A stretch of DNA of 9,899 nt from JBOHNM01 sp050730675. GTDB taxonomy: Bacteria > Planctomycetota > Phycisphaerae > Phycisphaerales > UBA1924. This document shows, piece by piece, positions 1 to 5,266 of the stretch (its first letter is position 1; each line of letters begins with the position of its first letter). Made by a program: the position numbers and the translations under genes. The notes beneath the pieces were generated by a model. That model had not been told where the DNA came from, made no database searches, and worked only from the letters and a program-made list of their open reading frames with translations. The stretch covers positions 1-9,899 of the forward strand of contig JBOHNM010000154.1 in NCBI GenBank assembly GCA_050730675.1. The letters are read 5' to 3'.

Positions 1-41
1 AACGAAGTGAGCGGGTCAGCCGGTTCACCCGCCGCTTCGTT
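1..41. repeat. Imperfect inverted repeat (hairpin)
   Basis: The left arm AACGAAG plus GCGGGT pairs with the right arm ACCCGC plus CTTCGTT. A small internal loop (TGA against CG) separates the two parts, and a loop of about 10 bases lies between the arms. There is no clear T-run on either side, so it is not a typical intrinsic terminator. It may be a dispersed palindromic repeat or a transcript-end structure. Confidence 0.5.
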
Positions 42-77
42 TCGACTTTGGTTTGATGGTCCCCGCTTGCTTGCCTC

Positions 78-127
78 GGGTGCCCCGCCCCTACGCGGCT
101 TGGAGCGTTGGGGCGGGCGGCGCGGAG
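78..127 (+). repeat. Dispersed palindromic (REP-like) repeat, copy A
   Basis: This matches 5180-5238 in the same orientation. The first 43 bases differ at only 5 positions, and both copies then carry CGCGGAG, which copy B reaches after a 9-base insertion. Bases 84-96 and 105-117 form a 13-bp stem with one T/T mismatch around the loop GGCTTGGA. The stem is kept in both copies despite base changes, as expected of a structured intergenic repeat. No transposase gene is visible in the window. Confidence 0.7.
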
Positions 128-220
128 TGTGCGTTCCCGAGCATCGTTCACGGCTCGCTCGATCCGAATGCCCAACCACGCTCAACCCGTCACAACAATT
201 CGACGGCTTCCTCACGCTCG

Positions 221-241
221 CCCGACCCGCGGCGGGTCGGG
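221..241. repeat. Strong hairpin downstream of the array
   Basis: CCCGACCC (221-228) and GGGTCGGG (234-241) are exact inverted repeats around the loop GCGGC. It lies 55 bases past the stop of the last array gene on the minus strand. No T-run follows, so it could be a factor-dependent transcript end, an RNA stabiliser, or the right part of the element that starts at 78. Confidence 0.5.
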
Positions 242-295
242 GCACCCAATGCAAGGGATTCACGATGGGACACTCCCACCACACCCGCGGCATCT

Positions 296-814
296 TCACG
301 TCCGCCGTAAGGACTGCCCGCACTCCGGGCACGGTTTGCCGTCGAGACCAGTCAAGTCATACCCACACTTGGAACACTGCCCCGCAAGCACATGTCGCCG
401 CGAGGAGCGGTCGCGCCACCAGAGCCAGGCGGTGGGCACAGCCAGAATCAAAGCTGGCGCCCACAATGGAATGGCCTGAGCGGGAGTGCCGGCGGCATCA
501 TTCATTCGCCATGCTTGGAATTGCCACAAGAGTCGCGAGGATGATGATTCAAAGTTCGCTCCGATCGCCACACTTTCTGAAGTGTGGCCGAAGCCGTGCC
601 CGCTGACAACAACCCGACCCTCGTGAACGCTCAATGCGTAGGCGGTCGCTCGAATGGAGATGGGAGGACTCCAAACCGAGTAGATCGTGATTGCTCCGTA
701 CCACCACACACTCGCCACATCCACAGCGACAATCAGCACCACAACCACAAGCCCAAGCCATTTGCCGAAGCGGCGCAGTCGCGGGCGGCGTTTGTTGAAT
801 GGCCACACACCCAT
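296..814 (-). CDS. Zinc-ribbon membrane protein, array gene 5 (last)
   Basis: This is a 172-residue protein. Seen: a basic N-terminus (WPFNKRR), a membrane segment at about 21-37, a variable segment at about 39-112, a second hydrophobic segment (IPLWAPALILAVPTAWLWW) at about 115-133, basic RDRSSRR, and a C-terminal zinc ribbon with C147, C150, C162 and C165. The charges suggest both ends are cytoplasmic and the middle lies outside the inner membrane. The frame is open upstream to 943, but the ATG at 814 is chosen because all close paralogs start with M-x-x-WPF and the preceding paralog's TAG ends 10 bases upstream. There is no Shine-Dalgarno sequence, so coupled translation is likely. It is the only array gene ending in TGA rather than TAG. 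The function is unknown. The ribbon could bind protein, nucleic acid or only structural zinc. Confidence 0.85.
   Translation of the reverse strand: MGVWPFNKRRPRLRRFGKWLGLVVVVLIVAVDVASVWWYGAITIYSVWSPPISIRATAYALSVHEGRVVVSGHGFGHTSESVAIGANFESSSSRLLWQFQAWRMNDAAGTPAQAIPLWAPALILAVPTAWLWWRDRSSRRHVLAGQCSKCGYDLTGLDGKPCPECGQSLRRT
738..783 (-). repeat. DNA-level repeat at the 5' end of array genes
   Basis: A block of about 45 bases encoding the first basic stretch and membrane-segment entry (RRFGKWLGLVVVV or close to it) is nearly identical in four consecutive genes. The other copies are at about 1257-1300, 1796-1840 and 2300-2345. The identity extends to synonymous positions, so these are recent duplicates or are homogenised by gene conversion. 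The first array gene (start 2956) lacks this block. Confidence 0.7.
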
Positions 815-824
815 GTGCGGAGTT

Positions 825-1331
825 CTACCGATGAGCGGGAATGCCGCCGCACTCAGGGCACGGCTTGCCACCAAGGCCCGCCAGGTCATACCCGCACTTG
901 ACGCATTGACCCGCCAGCATGCGCCGCCGCGAGGCGCGGTCACGCCACCAGAGCCAGGCTGTCGGAACCGCGATCACAAGGGCGGGAGCCCACAATGGCA
1001 CAAAGATCTTGGTGTAGGTAACGCCCGGATAGTTCTCTCGGTCCCACGTGAAATCCCATCTGAAGCGGCTCAGTACGTATTGCCGCACGGGGCCGGTGAA
1101 CTGGAGCTTCTCCGGGTCCCACGGGGTGGGCCAGCGGAAGTCAACTCCTCCCGGAAGAAGCTCGCCTCCGATCATCGGATTGTTTTGCGACGGAACCGCC
1201 GGCATGAAGTAACAACCCCACCACACGCTCGCCACATCCACCGCGACAATCAGCACCACCACCACAAGCCCGAGCCACTTGCCGAAGCGGTGGAGACACG
1301 GGCGGGGCTTGTTGAACGGCCATAGGCGCAT
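825..1331 (-). CDS. Zinc-ribbon membrane protein, array gene 4
   Basis: This is a 168-residue paralog. Residues 1-38 are almost identical to the next gene in the array (WPFNK, then RFGKWLGLVVVVLIVAVDVASVWW). The middle, at about 39-110, is unrelated at first glance and rich in W, P and aromatic residues. The second membrane segment (VPLWAPALVIAVPTAWLWW) is at about 111-129, and the zinc ribbon uses C143, C146, C158 and C161. The start at 1331 lies 9 bases after the TAG of the preceding gene, with the spacer ACTTCACCC, identical to the spacer before 2374. No Shine-Dalgarno sequence is present. The role is unknown; the likely site is the inner membrane with the ribbon in the cytoplasm. Confidence 0.87.
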   Translation of the reverse strand: MRLWPFNKPRPCLHRFGKWLGLVVVVLIVAVDVASVWWGCYFMPAVPSQNNPMIGGELLPGGVDFRWPTPWDPEKLQFTGPVRQYVLSRFRWDFTWDRENYPGVTYTKIFVPLWAPALVIAVPTAWLWWRDRASRRRMLAGQCVKCGYDLAGLGGKPCPECGGIPAHR

Positions 1332-1340
1332 GGGTGAAGT

Positions 1341-1868
1341 CTACTGAATGGCCGACGCTTTGCCGCACTCGGGGCACGGTTGACCACGGCCGAGGCCAGC
1401 CAAGTTGTAGTCGCAGGTGGAACAGTGTCCCGTGAGCAACTGCCGCCGCGAGGGCCGGTCGCGCCACCACAACCAAGCCGAAGGTATTGCGACCACCATC
1501 GCCGGAGCCCAAAGTGGGATAACCACCATGCCACCGCGGCTGCCGTATGGTGGCGGCTCTCGATCCCATCGCATGCTGTGGCGAAACTCGTGTTTGGTCA
1601 CACCGAAAAAGCTGGTGCGCAACGAAGAGTTAGGATTCGCGTCGGGAAAGCCGAGTTCCAGGCGCTGCAATCCCATCTGACCGCCTTCAAGCCACAAGAT
1701 GCGGACCAGCACATTCCCCCGTCCGGTTCCCCTCCAGATCATCCCGCCCGTCGTCCATCGCACACTAACGACGTCCACCCCCACGATCAACACAACCACC
1801 ACAAGCCCGAGCCACTTGCCAAAGCGGCGCAGTCGCGGGCACCGTTGGTCGAAGGGCCACATACCCAT
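1341..1868 (-). CDS. Zinc-ribbon membrane protein, array gene 3
   Basis: This is a 175-residue paralog with the same plan: WPFDQ start, membrane segment at about 21-36, variable ectodomain at about 38-116, second membrane segment (IPLWAPAMVVAIPSAWLWW) at about 117-135, and a zinc ribbon with C149, C152, C165 and C168. The frame is open upstream to 1913, but the ATG at 1868 matches the paralogs and lies 8 bases after the previous TAG. The ribbon is slightly aberrant: CDYNL replaces the usual CGYDL, and the linker has one extra residue (GRGQP for GGKP). All four cysteines are kept, so metal binding is probably intact. The function is unknown. Confidence 0.85.
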   Translation of the reverse strand: MGMWPFDQRCPRLRRFGKWLGLVVVVLIVGVDVVSVRWTTGGMIWRGTGRGNVLVRILWLEGGQMGLQRLELGFPDANPNSSLRTSFFGVTKHEFRHSMRWDREPPPYGSRGGMVVIPLWAPAMVVAIPSAWLWWRDRPSRRQLLTGHCSTCDYNLAGLGRGQPCPECGKASAIQ

Positions 1869-1876
1869 GCGCGAGT

Positions 1877-2374
1877 CTACCGGTGAGCGGGATCGCCGCC
1901 GCACTCCGGGCACGGCTTGCCACCAAGACCGGTCAGGTCATACCCGCACTTGATGCATTGCCCCGCAAGCCTCCGCCGCCGCGAGGGGCGGTCGCGCCAC
2001 CAGAGCCAGGCCGTGGCCGAGGCCAACGCCACGCCGAGCGGCCACAGCGGGATATCGCCGTCGGTGATTGTCGTTCCCCCGTACGCCATTCGCTCCCATT
2101 GCCAACCCCAACGAAACCCCTCATGGTTCGAGCCCGTGCGGGCCAACCATCCGCCGCCCCGCCACGGTTGCCGCCAGAGGACATAGACACGACCGCCGGC
2201 GACGCCGATCATCGCGTCGGGCGCCTGGTAGTCGGCATGACGCCATTCGATCCACGCCGCCCACCACACGCTGGCGACCTCCACCGCGAGGAACACCATC
2301 ACCACCACAAGCCCGAGCCACTTGCCGAAGCGGCGCAGTCGCGGCCGACGCTGGTTGAACGGCCACGGGCCCAT
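1877..2374 (-). CDS. Zinc-ribbon membrane protein, array gene 2
   Basis: This is a 165-residue paralog. It shows WPFNQRR, membrane segment 1 at about 21-38, a short Trp/Gly-rich ectodomain at about 39-107, membrane segment 2 (IPLWPLGVALASATAWLWW) at about 108-126, and a canonical ribbon CxKCGYDLTGLGGKPCPECG with C140, C143, C155 and C158. The middle contains MIGVAGGRVYVLW, a G-rich beta-like stretch of a kind I recall from other planctomycete members of this family. The start follows the previous gene's TAG after 9 bases (ACTTCACCC) without a Shine-Dalgarno sequence. The role is unknown; it is probably an inner-membrane protein. Confidence 0.88.
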   Translation of the reverse strand: MGPWPFNQRRPRLRRFGKWLGLVVVMVFLAVEVASVWWAAWIEWRHADYQAPDAMIGVAGGRVYVLWRQPWRGGGWLARTGSNHEGFRWGWQWERMAYGGTTITDGDIPLWPLGVALASATAWLWWRDRPSRRRRLAGQCIKCGYDLTGLGGKPCPECGGDPAHR

Positions 2375-2383
2375 GGGTGAAGT

Positions 2384-2956
2384 CTACTGCGCGGCGGCCG
2401 CGCCTTTGCCGCATTCAGGGCACGGGCTGCCCGCGGCGAGTCCGGAGAGGTCGTAGCCGCACTTGAGGCACACGCCCGACATCGCACGGCGGCGGGCGCG
2501 GCGGGCGGACCAGAGGAGGAAGCCACCGCTGAGAAACGAGGCGAGGGCAAGAGCCCACAGGGTAATCCACACCTGGTGCGCCCGGCCGATGACCGAGCCA
2601 CTGTTGTCATAGAGAGTCTGCATCTCACATGCGACAACTCTCAAGTTGACGCCCCGCACAGGAGGGACTTCGTTCTGGGGCGCATCGGGCGCAGACCACC
2701 GCCAGTAGGGTCCGAATCCGCCAAAGCGATACCAACCTCGAGAGTCCCACGGAATCGCGTCGGATCGGACAACGCGCACCCCCAACAGACCTTGGTTGGC
2801 ACTCAAAGTCAGCTTTGAGTGGAGGAACCCGAAATGCCACCACCCAGATGCGAGGCACACACCCGTGATCAGCACGCAGATCAGCAGCAGCGACCACCCC
2901 GCCAGCCGCCGCTTGCGGCCAAGGCGCTTGGTTGGTTTCTTGCCGGAGCTTGGCAT
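2384..2956 (-). CDS. Zinc-ribbon membrane protein, array gene 1 (first, divergent)
   Basis: This 190-residue protein is the first gene of the array and the most divergent member. It has a longer basic N-terminus (KKPTKRLGRKRR) in place of WPFN, membrane segment 1 at about 21-38, an ectodomain at about 41-128, membrane segment 2 (ITLWALALASFLSGGFLLW) at about 131-149, basic ARRARRR, and a ribbon with C163, C166, C179 and C182 and an AAGSP linker. The architecture is the same, so it is probably the older paralog and the others derive from a separate duplication series. The ATG at 2956 again follows a TAG (2966-2968) and a 9-base spacer, although no recognisable gene ends there. No Shine-Dalgarno sequence is seen. 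The function is unknown. Confidence 0.87.
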   Translation of the reverse strand: MPSSGKKPTKRLGRKRRLAGWSLLLICVLITGVCLASGWWHFGFLHSKLTLSANQGLLGVRVVRSDAIPWDSRGWYRFGGFGPYWRWSAPDAPQNEVPPVRGVNLRVVACEMQTLYDNSGSVIGRAHQVWITLWALALASFLSGGFLLWSARRARRRAMSGVCLKCGYDLSGLAAGSPCPECGKGAAAAQ

Positions 2957-2968
2957 CGGGGGAGTCTA
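2957..2968 (-). promoter_or_regulatory. Repeated TAG-spacer-ATG translation junction
   Basis: On the minus strand TAG and a 9-base spacer (ACTCCCCCG) precede the first array ATG. The equivalent junctions are at 2375-2386 and 1332-1343 (both spacers ACTTCACCC), 1869-1879 (ACTCGCGC) and 815-827 (AACTCCGCAC). In those four the TAG is the stop of the upstream paralog. None has an AGGAG-like sequence, so reinitiation after termination is the likely way ribosomes start each downstream gene. Confidence 0.55.
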
Positions 2969-3130
2969 TGGCACGACGGTGGGGATCACGCTTTGGCGGC
3001 CGACACCACGGCGCGGTCCCATTCCGGGCACAGGGTGCGGGGTCGGTACTGCCTCCACGCACAAGAACGCGGCCGAGCGATCTGCTGCACGGCAGAAGAA
3101 CTTCGTTGCCTCCAAGAAGTGGAATGCGGC

Positions 3131-3135
3131 GGAGG
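3131..3135 (+). promoter_or_regulatory. Candidate ribosome binding site for the small ORF
   Basis: GGAGG lies 11 bases before the ATG at 3147. The spacing is long but usable. It supports the short start over the upstream GTG at 2979 in the same frame. Confidence 0.4.
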
Positions 3136-3146
3136 GCTTTCTGCTC

Positions 3147-3365
3147 ATGAAACGCAAGGGAATTGAAATTGCGGTTGGCCAGTTCGATTCCGTCTATCGC
3201 GTTGGCGCGCTGGGCGTCTGGGGGCATCGACACAGCTTTGGATCGGTGGAGGAAGCGAAAGCTTTCTTGTACCAATTTATCGAGAGGGGTGATTTGGAGC
3301 GGTTCGTGGAAGTAGTGGCGAGGAAAGGGGCCATCGTAAAGCCCTTTGCTGGTCTCGGAGTCTGA
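3147..3365 (+). CDS. Small hypothetical protein, unrecognised
   Basis: This is a 72-residue ORF and the only plausible plus-strand gene in the window. Seen: a basic start (MKRKG), a central GALGVWGHRHSFG stretch, an amphipathic helix (SVEEAKAFLYQFIERGD) and an ERFVEVVARKG helix before a short tail. The amino-acid make-up looks like a real soluble protein rather than an antisense shadow. Third-position GC is about 60 percent, clearly lower than in the strongly GC-rich genes to the right. This suggests a different history, perhaps transfer or a fragment of a larger gene. The frame stays open upstream, so a GTG start at 2979 (129 residues) is possible. It converges on the protease-like gene with a 12-base gap. 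No family is recognised. Confidence 0.5.
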   Translation: MKRKGIEIAVGQFDSVYRVGALGVWGHRHSFGSVEEAKAFLYQFIERGDLERFVEVVARKGAIVKPFAGLGV

Positions 3366-3377
3366 TGCTTCCCGCCA

Positions 3378-4322
3378 CTATGGCACGAACCGGAAGACCC
3401 CTTCCTCGAAGTCGATCGACCACGACCACTGAGCCAGCACGGGCCAGCCGATCACCACGTCGCAAGGCAAAAACAGGAACTCATCAGGATCGAGCGCGTA
3501 GTCGGCCGAGACGTTGACCGTGTGCCCACCGACCGTCAGTGCGACAGGTTCGGGCGCCCGCGCGTATGTCCGCGGACCGTTCCAGCTTACGGTGTTCGTC
3601 TGTTGCCACCTTGCGAGCGGCTTGTCCCCTGTCCACCGAATCAGCATCAACGGCAAACCCGCGCCCGTGTCGAGCATGGCGAGCATTCTGCGGCCGTCGA
3701 TCTCGACGGGCACGACAGGACAGTTGGTCTGCATCTCAAACTGCATTTGCAGCTTGTGTTGTGCGGTGTCGCCAGCCCAGTCAGCGAACGGTGTCTGCGG
3801 CTGCAGGTTGTGGCGGGCGAGCCAGGCCTCCCGCTCTTCGACCGTGCGCATCGGCGGGCTGCTGAGGGCGCGGGTCTGCGGAAATCGTTCGAGTGGAACG
3901 GTGCGAACCCTGTCGGGCGAACCAAGCGTGGTCGGTCCAAGCATCATGCGGCCATCGGGGTGCGTTGCATCCCGCGTCCATGAAAGCCCGCCAACGCCTC
4001 GGAGGGCGCCCGAGCCCATGACGACATCGTGCGGAAGACCGGGCCCTGTACCCCACGCAGTCAGATCGCGGAGCGTTGTACCCAGCAACGTCAAGTCGCA
4101 AGTCCCCAGCGGGGTTCCCGCCGGGGACGTGTCTTCGCGCACGGAGAGCTCCCAAGACACAGCCGTGTCCACGAACACACTCGCGTTTCGCGGCGGCTTG
4201 CCGGCCTCGTACAGCACGCCGGGTTGCATCGGAATCACGCTGTGCCACGGGTCGGCGCAACCACCCAGCGCGATGCTCAATGTCATCCCGCACGCTGCTC
4301 GTACCACACCCATGCTGTCCAT
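3378..4322 (-). CDS. Aspartyl-protease-like lipoprotein
   Basis: This is a 314-residue protein. A lipoprotein signal (about 1-22, ending LGGC with the lipidated Cys at 22) puts it in the envelope. The C-terminal part is retropepsin-like: VPVEIDGRRMLAMLDTGAG with catalytic D218-T219-G220, then LTVGGHTV at about 262-269 and the hydrophobic DVVIGWPVL at about 288-296. The N-terminal half seems to repeat the fold: SVFVDTAVSW (D52, with Ala for the usual Gly) and DVVMGSGAL at about 99-107. Known two-lobed or dimeric aspartyl proteases need two such loops. Proteolysis is therefore plausible but unproven, and the degenerate first loop could mean altered activity. The start is ATG 4322 or 4313; neither has a Shine-Dalgarno sequence. 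It lies 39 bases behind another lipoprotein gene and is probably co-transcribed with it. Confidence 0.75.
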   Translation of the reverse strand: MDSMGVVRAACGMTLSIALGGCADPWHSVIPMQPGVLYEAGKPPRNASVFVDTAVSWELSVREDTSPAGTPLGTCDLTLLGTTLRDLTAWGTGPGLPHDVVMGSGALRGVGGLSWTRDATHPDGRMMLGPTTLGSPDRVRTVPLERFPQTRALSSPPMRTVEEREAWLARHNLQPQTPFADWAGDTAQHKLQMQFEMQTNCPVVPVEIDGRRMLAMLDTGAGLPLMLIRWTGDKPLARWQQTNTVSWNGPRTYARAPEPVALTVGGHTVNVSADYALDPDEFLFLPCDVVIGWPVLAQWSWSIDFEEGVFRFVP

Positions 4323-4361
4323 AAGGGACGGCGAAGGCTGGTGGCCTGCGCCGGCGGATGT

Positions 4362-4823
4362 TCAGGAGCCGTGCATGCCGTAGAACGCCTCGGGCGTCGT
4401 CCAACTTCCGGTGATCCAGGCGCGGATCGCCGTGATCCCGGATGTGTAGTAAGAATCGGTATCGAGACCGTACGCATTCATGATGGTGTCAAACGCGTCC
4501 GTGGCGTCTTTCATCGTCGTGATGTGAAACGGGGAGTTGTTCAAAGTGCCACCAAGACATGTCACGACATACTCACGCGTGGTGGCGCCGGTCGAGACCG
4601 TGCCGACTTCGATGGAAAAGGCGATGGTGGGCTCCTCTTCCCCAATCGGTTGATTGTAGATGGGGATGATAAAGGGCATGTCGGGACGCCCGGTGGGGGC
4701 GTAGTAGGGATTGGTAGACGGGTAGTGGTAGCCAGGGAACCAATCGCCCGTGGGCATGCTCGCGCATCCCCCGAGCACCAAGAGGGCCAACGCCGTTGCT
4801 GTTATGAGTTTTAGTACACGCAT
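4362..4823 (-). CDS. Hypothetical lipoprotein
   Basis: This is a 153-residue protein. Residues 1-20 form a classic lipoprotein signal: basic MRVLK, a hydrophobic core, and VLGGC with the lipidated Cys at 20. The mature part starts with a Pro/Tyr/Gly-rich stretch (about 24-60), followed by an apparently folded region (about 65-150) with TIAFSIEVGTVS, EYVVTCLGG, a DATDAFDTIMNAYG helix and an ITAIRAWITG stretch. No family is recognised. The frame is open upstream to 4976, but the ATG at 4823 is firm: AAGGAG sits 7 bases ahead and the signal peptide begins there. It is the first gene of a likely two-gene unit with the aspartyl-protease-like lipoprotein, so the two may act together in the envelope; this is inferred from proximity only. 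Confidence 0.8.
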   Translation of the reverse strand: MRVLKLITATALALLVLGGCASMPTGDWFPGYHYPSTNPYYAPTGRPDMPFIIPIYNQPIGEEEPTIAFSIEVGTVSTGATTREYVVTCLGGTLNNSPFHITTMKDATDAFDTIMNAYGLDTDSYYTSGITAIRAWITGSWTTPEAFYGMHGS

Positions 4824-4830
4824 CACGAAT

Positions 4831-4836
4831 CTCCTT
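4831..4836 (-). promoter_or_regulatory. Shine-Dalgarno site fixing the lipoprotein start
   Basis: AAGGAG on the minus strand, 7 bases before ATG 4823. It is the clearest ribosome binding site in the left half of the window and contrasts with the Shine-Dalgarno-less array genes. Confidence 0.8.
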
Positions 4837-4878
4837 AACTGTTGGCCGGGCGCAGAGCACGCCGCGACAGGGCTAAGC

Positions 4879-4899
4879 GCGGGTGCTCCCGGCACCCGC
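4879..4899. repeat. Perfect 8-bp stem-loop in the lipoprotein leader
   Basis: GCGGGTGC (4879-4886) and GCACCCGC (4892-4899) pair exactly around TCCCG. It lies 55 bases upstream of the lipoprotein ATG. GGGTGC/GCACCC is also the core of the 78-87/238-247 inverted repeat, so it may be a relative of the dispersed palindromes. Without a T-run it is not a clear terminator. It could also be a leader RNA structure. Confidence 0.55.
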
Positions 4900-4965
4900 A
4901 GAGAAGACAACCGGCCGTTCAGAGGAGTTCGTTTCTCAGCCCGCATGTGCATGTGGAATCCCAGC

Positions 4966-4995
4966 AATATCGCCAAGTTTCGCAGATTTGTGCAA
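4966..4995 (-). promoter_or_regulatory. Weak candidate promoter for the lipoprotein pair
   Basis: On the minus strand TTGCAC (4990-4995) and GATATT (4966-4971) are separated by 18 bases, in the most AT-rich part of the region. The match to sigma-70 consensus is partial (3/6 and 4/6). Transcription would start near 4959, giving a leader of about 135 bases that includes the 4879-4899 hairpin. Planctomycete promoters are poorly defined, so this is a suggestion only. Confidence 0.2.
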
Positions 4996-5179
4996 ATTTT
5001 GACACATCAGTGTGCCCATTTGAAGAATGTGAAACTAGGGCGTCTAAGCCACGCCGATGAGTCAACCATGCACCGCCTGTCCCCCGTCCGTCCACCGGAG
5101 GATCCCCAGGGCTGCCCACGCTGCGGACACGTTGTTACGCTCTGTCCCCCATCAACCCATTCCTCTGGAGGTCCAAGCC

Positions 5180-5238
5180 GGGTGCCCCGCTCCGACGCGG
5201 CTTTGAGCGTCGGGGCGGGTGGAGGGGGCGGCGCGGAG
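5180..5238 (+). repeat. Dispersed palindromic (REP-like) repeat, copy B
   Basis: This is the second copy of the element at 78-127, in the same orientation. Bases 5186-5198 and 5207-5219 form a 13-bp stem with one wobble pair around the loop GGCTTTGA. A GGTGGAGGGGGCGG stretch follows before the shared CGCGGAG. The stem differs in sequence from copy A but keeps its pairing. Together the copies flank about 5 kb containing the whole accessory block. Confidence 0.7.
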
Positions 5239-5266
5239 CGTGTGCATCGATTGCTTGGACTCTGCC

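Larger units (their letters stand above)
1..295. other. Non-coding region downstream of the zinc-ribbon array
   Basis: No convincing gene is seen here. Open frames cross it on the plus strand, but they have no recognisable domain, ribosome binding site or natural end. The stretch holds three palindromes, at 1-41, 84-117 and 221-241. It also has a 10-base inverted repeat (GGGTGCCCCG at 78-87, CGGGGCACCC at 238-247) enclosing about 170 bp. It lies just after the TGA of the last array gene, so it probably contains the 3' end of that transcript. A few codons of a neighbouring gene from outside the window could lie at the extreme left and would not be recognisable. Confidence 0.6.
2957..3146. other. 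Divergent intergenic region
   Basis: This is 190 bases between the first array gene (reading left) and the small ORF at 3147 (reading right). It should carry the array promoter, but I see no convincing -35/-10 pair or sigma-54 element. Open frames cross it, including a minus-strand frame of 63 codons (2966-3157) ending at the TAG 9 bases before the array start. That frame has no recognisable domain and overlaps the start of the plus-strand ORF. Confidence 0.5.

Noticed and set aside
221..241. Intrinsic terminator for the array
   Set aside because: The stem is strong but no T-run follows on the minus strand, so it is listed only as a hairpin.
7..606. 199-codon plus-strand frame at the left edge
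   Set aside because: It overlaps the REP-like element and the antisense of an array gene, and has no family signal.
296..2956. CRISPR or direct-repeat array suggested by regularly spaced similar blocks
   Set aside because: The spacing (about 500 bases) and the coding content show these are paralogous genes, not short repeats with spacers.
2981..3075. Possible decayed zinc ribbon upstream of the first array gene (minus-strand SCAWRQYRPRTLCPEWD)
   Set aside because: Only CPE and one Cys at roughly the right spacing remain, and no PTAWLWW-like membrane segment precedes it. Too weak to call a pseudogene.
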